Shown in pieces: positions 6,043 through 8,429 of a DNA stretch of 8,429 nucleotides. Each line of letters opens with the position of its first letter. The first letter of the stretch is position 1. The notes beneath the pieces are model-generated. The model was not told the DNA's origin. It made no database searches and worked only from the letters and a program-made list of their open reading frames with translations. The position numbers were made by a program, and so were the translations under genes. The stretch spans positions 1 to 8,429 of the forward strand of contig JAZUJB010000072.1 of assembly GCA_045642545.1 (NCBI GenBank), given 5' to 3'. The stretch is from F23-B02 sp045642545 (GTDB lineage Bacteria > Bacillota > Clostridia > Oscillospirales > Oscillospiraceae).

Positions 6043-6073
6043 AAAAAAGAGAGAGTCATATGACTCTCTCTTT
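6043..6073 (-). terminator. Intrinsic terminator of the cysteine-rich FN3 protein gene
   Basis: The perfect 10-bp stem GAGAGAGTCA (6049-6058) / TGACTCTCTC (6061-6070) can be extended by three A-T pairs, with a 2-nt centre that would open to a 4-nt loop. On the minus strand it is followed by a run of six T (6048-6043). It begins 8 nt after the stop codon of the gene ending at 6081. Confidence 0.9.
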
Positions 6074-6080
6074 AATCAGT

Positions 6081-7166
6081 TTATTTTGCTTTGATTGACA
6101 CAACAGAGCTGTATGCCGAATCCGCATAGGTGCTGCGATTGGAAACTGCAACTACCTTGTAGTAGTAGGTGGTTCCTGCAGTAGCAGACGAATTGGTATA
6201 GCTTGTTTTGCTTGTGGTGTCGTACTTGTAGAATGTACCGTTGCTGCTGGTTGCGCGGTAGATTACATACTTATCCGCACCGTCAACCGCTGTCCAGCTG
6301 AGCTTCGGATGGCCGTTAGAGGTAGTGATGCTTACTACGGGCTTTGCACAGTCGCAGGTGATGTACTTTACTGCGCTGAATGCGGAGTCTGCATCAGCAG
6401 TTACCGAAGAAATTGCCTTTACCTTGTAGTAATAGGTATAGCCTGCTACTGCGGAGGTATTGGTGTAGCTGGTCTTGGTTGTGGTGTAGTACTTGGTGTA
6501 GGTACCGTTGCTGCTGGTTGCGCGCCAAATTTCGTACTTTGCTGCACCTTCAACCGCTGCCCACTTGAGAGTAGGCTTGCCGCTTGAAGCAGAGTTGGAA
6601 ATAGTTGCTGCAGGGGCTGCACATGCGCAGGTACGGCTTACTACTTCGCTATATGCTGAATCCGCATACTGTGACTTTGAAGAAACCGCCTGGACCTTAT
6701 AGTAATATGTTGCGCCGATAGTTGTGCCGGTAATGGAAACGCTTGTGGAAGCGGTTGTTCCGATCAGCTGGTACTGACCGTTCTGGCTTGTTGAACGGTA
6801 GACTCTATACTCCTTAGCGCCGTCAACAGCATTCCAGGTAAGTGTTATCTTACCGGAGGCGCTGTTATTGCCTGCAGTTACAACGGGTCTTGCACAGTCG
6901 CAGGTGATGTAGCTAATCTTGCTGAATTCACCGGTTGTACCGTTCTCGCCCATTGCTCTTACCTTGTAGTAGTAGGTATTGCCTGCAACAGCGGAGGTAT
7001 TGGTATAGGTAGTGTTAGAGGTAGTAAAGTACTTGGTATAGGTGCCGTCCTTGCTGGTTGCACGGAATACCTGATAATTATCAGCGCCCTCTACTGCATC
7101 CCAAGTAAGAACAACCTTACCGCTATTGGGATTGGTGCTGATTTTAACATTGGGAGCTTCGCAGCA
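6081..7166 (-). repeat. Four tandem FN3-coding repeats of about 273 bp
   Basis: The C-terminal part of the FN3 protein is four in-frame units at 6900-7166, 6627-6896, 6354-6623 and 6081-6350, counted from the N-terminal side. Unit starts are spaced 270 or 273 bp (90-91 codons). Units 1, 3 and 4 are closest (shared TYTKY/TFYKY, TSYTN, SAVAG/SATAG, TYYYKV), while unit 2 is more diverged (QLIGTTASTS). Neighbouring units meet at C-D-C or C-A-C followed by A-(R/K/A)-P. The similarity suggests expansion by tandem duplication and makes the region open to recombination. Confidence 0.88.
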
Positions 7167-8429
7167 TGCAAACTTCATACCGCATTCGGTGCAATAGTTG
7201 TACTCATTAATTCTGTGCTTTGCGTAATCGCCGTACTCTTCACCGCATTCATCGCAGACTGCTCTCTTTGCGCAGGTTGCGGTGCCGCCGTGGTGTGCCT
7301 CATATGCGCCGATTTCGTAGAAGCCCTGAGATACTATTATACCGTTGGATTCAAGCTCGTCCTTAAGGTCTGCCAGAGTTGCGCCGCAGCGCTGGCAGCC
7401 GAGCCAGTGACCTTCGTCATTAGAGCAATGGTCAATGTCGCTCAGGTGGATATTTGCAAAGATATCATCGATGGAAATGTTGCCGATGTTGATTGTTGCA
7501 TCGCCGTTTATCCAGCCGATGATGGAATCCTTGAGATTGCCGCCGCTTGAGCCGAGTCCTGACCAGTTAGATGCCTTGAGCATTGCGCGCAGGCCGTCGG
7601 AGGTCAGAGAGCTTGCACTGGGGTGCAGGTCGTGACCGGTGCAGGGCTCAACGAGTTTTTCATTGGTTGCTGCAACAGTTGCATTTGCATCCATGTACAG
7701 ATTCTTGCACTTGGTGCACTTGTAGTGGCCCTTTACGCCGTCCTCATAGCAGGTTTTCTCAACGGGCTCAATGTACTCGAGCTTTCCCTTGCAGCCGTCT
7801 GAGCAGGGATTGTAGTATTCATAGCCTACGGAAATAATCTTACCGCAGCTGGTGCACTTCACATCGCCGGTATAGCCTGCGCGAAGCAGAGAAGGCTCAC
7901 GCGCATCAACTATTTCGGTTTCGCCCACATGGTTATCGGGGTCAACCTGTCCGTCATCATAACCGCAGGTGAGGCAGACATGACCGGTGGTGCAGGTGGG
8001 TGTTGTATTGAGCACAATGTGATTTGAATATGTATCCACAAATTCATATCCGCAGAACTTGCACTCATACCAATGGCCAACCTTATCGTAATTTCTTACG
8101 CTTATGCCGGTATTGCGAACATCACCGATAAGGGTATTCTTGTAATGCTCCTGCATTGCGAGGACAGTGGAATCCTTGCTGATTTCCGTGGTAAGCTCTG
8201 CATCGGACCAGCACTTGCCGCATTCCTTGCATTCCCAGTACTCGATATTGCCCTCGTGTGCATCATCGCACTTGGGGCAGGTTGCTTCAACTGCTTCGTG
8301 ATGAACAACTACATTGCTCTTGGGGTCGGTATGCTTGCAAAGCTTGTCAACTTCGTGGCCGCTTTCAAGGAACTTGCCGCAGTCAGCGCAGTAAACATCG
8401 CCGCTGTAGCCGGGCTTGGAGGTGGTTGC
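6081..8429 (-). CDS. Large cysteine-rich protein with four C-terminal fibronectin type III domains, 5' end cut by window edge
   Basis: The frame is open from the right edge to the TAA at 6083-6081, giving 782 residues without a true start. The ATG at 8156 is internal: the same cysteine-rich pattern continues upstream of it and no ribosome binding site is seen. Residues 1-421 hold 30 cysteines, including ten CxxC pairs, many in CxxCG form with histidines nearby, resembling repeated zinc-ribbon-like or disulfide modules of Clostridia surface proteins. Residues about 261-331 are a cysteine-poor insert (GNLKDSIIGWINGD region). Residues 422-782 are four FN3 domains with a conserved WxAVxGAxxYxVxRAT strand and a TYYYKVxA strand, usual for carbohydrate- or protein-binding spacers in secreted enzymes and adhesins. 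No LPXTG, membrane helix or cell-wall repeat is present at the C-terminus, so any anchor or catalytic domain must be in the missing N-terminal part. Secretion is inferred from the domains, not from a visible signal peptide. Confidence 0.88.
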   Translation of the reverse strand, partial: ATTSKPGYSGDVYCADCGKFLESGHEVDKLCKHTDPKSNVVVHHEAVEATCPKCDDAHEGNIEYWECKECGKCWSDAELTTEISKDSTVLAMQEHYKNTLIGDVRNTGISVRNYDKVGHWYECKFCGYEFVDTYSNHIVLNTTPTCTTGHVCLTCGYDDGQVDPDNHVGETEIVDAREPSLLRAGYTGDVKCTSCGKIISVGYEYYNPCSDGCKGKLEYIEPVEKTCYEDGVKGHYKCTKCKNLYMDANATVAATNEKLVEPCTGHDLHPSASSLTSDGLRAMLKASNWSGLGSSGGNLKDSIIGWINGDATINIGNISIDDIFANIHLSDIDHCSNDEGHWLGCQRCGATLADLKDELESNGIIVSQGFYEIGAYEAHHGGTATCAKRAVCDECGEEYGDYAKHRINEYNYCTECGMKFACCEAPNVKISTNPNSGKVVLTWDAVEGADNYQVFRATSKDGTYTKYFTTSNTTYTNTSAVAGNTYYYKVRAMGENGTTGEFSKISYITCDCARPVVTAGNNSASGKITLTWNAVDGAKEYRVYRSTSQNGQYQLIGTTASTSVSITGTTIGATYYYKVQAVSSKSQYADSAYSEVVSRTCACAAPAATISNSASSGKPTLKWAAVEGAAKYEIWRATSSNGTYTKYYTTTKTSYTNTSAVAGYTYYYKVKAISSVTADADSAFSAVKYITCDCAKPVVSITTSNGHPKLSWTAVDGADKYVIYRATSSNGTFYKYDTTSKTSYTNSSATAGTTYYYKVVAVSNRSTYADSAYSSVVSIKAK
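7167..8429 (-). other. Cysteine-rich module array of the FN3 protein
   Basis: This segment codes for residues 1-421 of the partial protein. CxxC pairs fall at residues 14/17, 51/54, 67/70, 123/126, 152/155, 192/195, 238/241, 345/348, 392/395 and 413/416. One module occurs twice about 178 residues apart: GYSGDVYCADCGK with ESGHE and a later Cys, and GYTGDVKCTSCGK with SVGYE and a later Cys. A second type has the form Gly-His-Trp/Tyr, then C-x-x-C (GHWYECKFC, GHYKCTKC, GHWLGCQRC). The spacing suggests paired half-modules that bind a metal or form disulfides. The family name is not known to me. Confidence 0.6.

Noticed and set aside
6081..7166. A CRISPR array or non-coding tandem repeat
   Set aside because: The repeats are 270-273 bp, in frame, and encode FN3 domains, with no spacer pattern.
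8102..8308. A 68-codon minus-strand frame overlapping the start of the FN3 protein region
   Set aside because: It is out of frame with the cysteine-rich protein, whose frame stays open to the window edge with continuous CxxC motifs.

Overview
The window looks like chromosomal DNA of an anaerobic, fermentative, Gram-positive bacterium of the Clostridia, probably an Oscillospiraceae/Ruminococcaceae-type gut anaerobe. This is inferred from strong AGGAG ribosome binding sites, AT-rich sigma-A promoters, a 2-hydroxyacyl-CoA dehydratase pair, a butyryl/4-hydroxybutyrate-type CoA-transferase, and a cysteine-rich fibronectin-III protein of a kind seen in gut Clostridia. No rRNA, tRNA, insertion sequence, CRISPR array or phage gene was seen.

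Layout, left to right. Positions 1-1295 (minus strand) hold a CoA-transferase of the acetyl-CoA hydrolase/transferase family that lacks only its last few residues. A 136-bp intergenic region carries two back-to-back sigma-A promoters, one for this gene and one for dapF. dapF (1432-2241, plus) is a complete single-gene unit for diaminopimelate epimerase. It ends in a hairpin with A and T tracts that can terminate transcription from both sides.

Positions 2286-5261 (minus) form a compact three-gene operon: an HgdB-like subunit (399 aa), an HgdA-like subunit (529 aa, start overlapping the previous stop as ATGA), and a 57-aa single-pass membrane protein. The two large proteins each show three conserved-looking cysteines and together resemble a 2-hydroxyacyl-CoA dehydratase. 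The usual ATP-dependent activator gene is not in the operon. The promoter region (about 5312-5430) is rich in dyads and contains an 18-bp sequence close to the clostridial Rex (NADH-sensing repressor) operator, lying over the -10 box. Redox control of the operon is therefore plausible.

Positions 5495-5950 (minus) hold a 151-aa coiled-coil protein of unknown function with its own promoter and terminator. Positions 6081-8429 (minus) hold the C-terminal 782 residues of a large, probably extracellular protein: a cysteine-rich region with ten CxxC pairs followed by four 91-residue fibronectin type III repeats, joined by C-x-C linkers. Its N-terminus lies beyond the right edge.

The dehydratase pair and the CoA-transferase could belong to one fermentation of a hydroxy acid through CoA thioesters, but they are separate transcription units with dapF between them, so that link is an inference. 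The most interesting items are the activator-less dehydratase operon with its small membrane protein, its candidate Rex-controlled promoter, and the architecture of the cysteine-rich FN3 protein.
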